A DNA stretch of 25,840 bases, from assembly GCA_904502175.1 (NCBI GenBank), contig CAJGDU010000001.1, positions 1 through 25,840 on the forward strand, given 5' to 3'. Source of the stretch: Clostridiaceae bacterium. GTDB lineage: Bacteria > Bacillota > Clostridia > Oscillospirales > Acutalibacteraceae. The first letter of the stretch is position 1, and every line of letters starts with the position of its first letter. Below are positions 24,179 to 25,840 of the stretch, piece after piece. The position numbers were made by a program, and so were the translations under genes. A model generated the notes under the pieces. The model searched no databases, had not been told where the DNA came from, and saw nothing but the letters and a program-made list of their open reading frames with translations.

Positions 24179-25840
24179 TTATCCGTTCTCGACTTCGACA
24201 ACGGTGGTGATCCCATTGGATGCTTTGTCTCTGCCGAATGCCTGCAGCTGTTCCGAAAGCAGTTCCCGGAACCGGCCGGTGAACCGGCATTTCAGCAGGA
24301 TGCGGTAGCGGTAGGTGCCGCCGACCCGGACGACCCGTTCGGGCATGGGGCCGAGGGCGATGAGCTTGATGTCGGCATTGCGCTCGTCCCGGAGCGCCTC
24401 CTTGAGGGCCTCCAGGAACGTGGCGGCCGCATTTTCCACGCGGTCCTGCCGGACACTGCGGAAACCCACCGAGACCAGGGTGCAGTACGGCGGGTAGACC
24501 ATGGCTTTGCGCACGCCGATCTCATAGGAGTAAAAGGACTCGTAGTCCTGCTCCCGGGCGAACCGGATGACCTCGTTCCCGGGGTTCATGGTCTGGATGA
24601 TGGCTTTGCCGCGGAACTGGCCTCTGCCGGCCCGTCCGACCACCTGGGTGATGAGGTCGAACGTGCGTTCCATGCTCTTGTAATCGTCGTTGTAGAGCTC
24701 TTTGTCGGCATTCAGGACCCCGACCAGGGTGACGTTCTCAAAGTCCAGTCCCTTGGCCACCATCTGGGTCCCCACCATTATATCATATTCACCTTCCCGG
24801 AAGGCGGTCAAGTTGCGGTCATACGCGAACTTCTGCATGGTGGTATCGGCGTCCATGCGGAGGATGCGCGCGCCCGGCAGAAGCTCCGCCAGCTCCTCTT
24901 CCACCTTCTGCGTCCCGCTGCCGGAGTAGCGGACCGTCTCCTCGCCGCAGGAGGGACAGACCCGGGAAAACGGTACGGAATAGCCGCAGTAGTGGCACAT
25001 GAGGCGGCGGTTGGCGTTGTGGTAGGTCAGCGAGATGCTGCAGTTCGGGCAAGTGACCACGTGTCCGCAGCTCTCACAGGCGACATAGGTGTTATACCCC
25101 CGCCGGTTCATGAGCAGGATGGACTGGCGGCCCTCCTCCAGCGCCTTCTTCATCTCCGCTAGGAGCGGACGGCTGATGGAGGACTTGTTCCCCTGGCTCC
25201 GCTCTTTGCAGAGGTCCACGAGAAGCACGTCGGGCAGGGTGGCGTCTCCGTACCGGGAGCGCAGCGTGAAGAGGTCGTAACGGCCGTTCTGGGCCGCGGC
25301 ATAGGTCGTGAGACTGGGGGTGGCCGACGCCAGCACCAGCAGCGCTTTGTGGTTGGCGCAGCGGTACTTCGCGATGTCCCGGGCGTGGTACCGGGGACTG
25401 CGGTCGGACTGATAGGTGTGTTCCTGTTCCTCGTCCATGATGACGAGGCCGAGGTCCCGCACCGGGGCAAAGACCGCGGACCGGGTGCCGACGACGATTT
25501 TCGCCTCGCCTGCCTTCACCCGCTTCCACTCGTCGAGCCGTTCTCCGGCGGAGAGGCCGCTGTGGAAGACCGCGACGGTGTCGCCGTAGCGGTGGCAGAA
25601 CAGGTCCAGCGTCTGGGGCGTCAGGGAGATTTCCGGCACCATGACGATGATGCCCTTCCCCGCCGCCAGCACATCGTCGATGAGCCGCAGGTAGACGGAG
25701 GTCTTTCCGCTGCCGGTGACGCCGTAGAGGAGCGACACCCCGCCGCCTTCCGCCCAGCGGGACTTCAGGCCGTCGAAGGCCGTCTGCTGTTCGGGTTCCA
25801 GAAGGATGGGGGTCTGTTCCCCTTTTTCCGGCACATCGTA
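24179..25840 (-). CDS. priA: Primosomal helicase PriA, 5' part outside window
   Basis: PriA recognises stalled forks and reloads the replicative helicase. Only the C-terminal 553 residues are visible, and the frame is still open at base 25840, so the N-terminal DNA-binding domains lie to the right. Visible parts are Walker A GVTGSGKT, a DEEQ box (DEEH in E. coli and Bacillus), TRSAVFAPV, and four CxxC pairs of the zinc-binding insertion (from CESCGHVVTCPNC to CPSCGEE). Helicase motifs V and VI follow with MVAKGLDFENV and QVVGRAGR, then the C-terminal domain. It leads the priA-def-fmt block seen in Firmicutes. Confidence 0.95.
   Translation of the reverse strand, partial: YDVPEKGEQTPILLEPEQQTAFDGLKSRWAEGGGVSLLYGVTGSGKTSVYLRLIDDVLAAGKGIIVMVPEISLTPQTLDLFCHRYGDTVAVFHSGLSAGERLDEWKRVKAGEAKIVVGTRSAVFAPVRDLGLVIMDEEQEHTYQSDRSPRYHARDIAKYRCANHKALLVLASATPSLTTYAAAQNGRYDLFTLRSRYGDATLPDVLLVDLCKERSQGNKSSISRPLLAEMKKALEEGRQSILLMNRRGYNTYVACESCGHVVTCPNCSISLTYHNANRRLMCHYCGYSVPFSRVCPSCGEETVRYSGSGTQKVEEELAELLPGARILRMDADTTMQKFAYDRNLTAFREGEYDIMVGTQMVAKGLDFENVTLVGVLNADKELYNDDYKSMERTFDLITQVVGRAGRGQFRGKAIIQTMNPGNEVIRFAREQDYESFYSYEIGVRKAMVYPPYCTLVSVGFRSVRQDRVENAAATFLEALKEALRDERNADIKLIALGPMPERVVRVGGTYRYRILLKCRFTGRFRELLSEQLQAFGRDKASNGITTVVEVENG

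Overview
This window carries a GC-rich bacterial chromosome segment. The gene content points to an anaerobic Bacillota of class Clostridia (Oscillospirales-like; no genus can be assigned from sequence alone). The evidence is a PASTA-domain Ser/Thr kinase with its PP2C phosphatase, GdpP, RNase J, GGAGG ribosome binding sites, AT-rich sigma-A-type promoters in a GC-rich background, and the Firmicutes order priA-def-fmt-Zn peptidase-rsmB-rlmN-prpC-prkC-rsgA. Every gene is on the minus strand except rnhA. I see no tRNA, rRNA, CRISPR array, transposase or prophage gene.

Layout, left to right. (1) 1-1878: a divergent type IIA topoisomerase B subunit, cut by the left edge, with its own promoter and two perfect palindromes in its leader. 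(2) 2023-11747: a compact seven-gene unit read right to left: rnj, gdpP, rplI, dnaB, tilS, hpt, ftsH. It runs from a strong promoter (11843-11871) with a hairpin in its leader to a terminator after ftsH (1971-1993). It joins RNA decay, c-di-AMP turnover, ribosome and replication functions, tRNA modification, purine salvage and membrane proteolysis. (3) 11958-12404: rnhA on the plus strand, sharing a bidirectional terminator with (4) 12444-13457, a secreted SGNH/GDSL hydrolase. (5) 13548-15741: a two-gene unit with its own promoter, made of an unknown Lys-rich 131-aa protein and a hybrid-cluster-protein (Hcp) homologue. (6) 15820-25840: the priA-to-rsgA housekeeping block, with priA running off the right edge. 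Coupling is tight, with 1-7 nt gaps or ATGA/TTGA overlaps at most junctions.

The most unusual element is the Hcp homologue. The fold-level sequence is well conserved, but by hand alignment to Desulfovibrio Hcp all seven hybrid-cluster ligands are replaced and the N-terminal cysteine cluster is missing. A DUF1858-type CxxC domain is fused at the C-terminus. It looks like a pseudo-enzyme turned to another role. It sits with an unrecognised protein just after rsgA, a place where many Firmicutes carry rpe and thiN. Secondary points are the divergent topoisomerase, structured leaders (rnj, topoisomerase, SGNH hydrolase), an AT-rich interleaved inverted repeat between fmt and the zinc peptidase gene, and four probable TTG starts.
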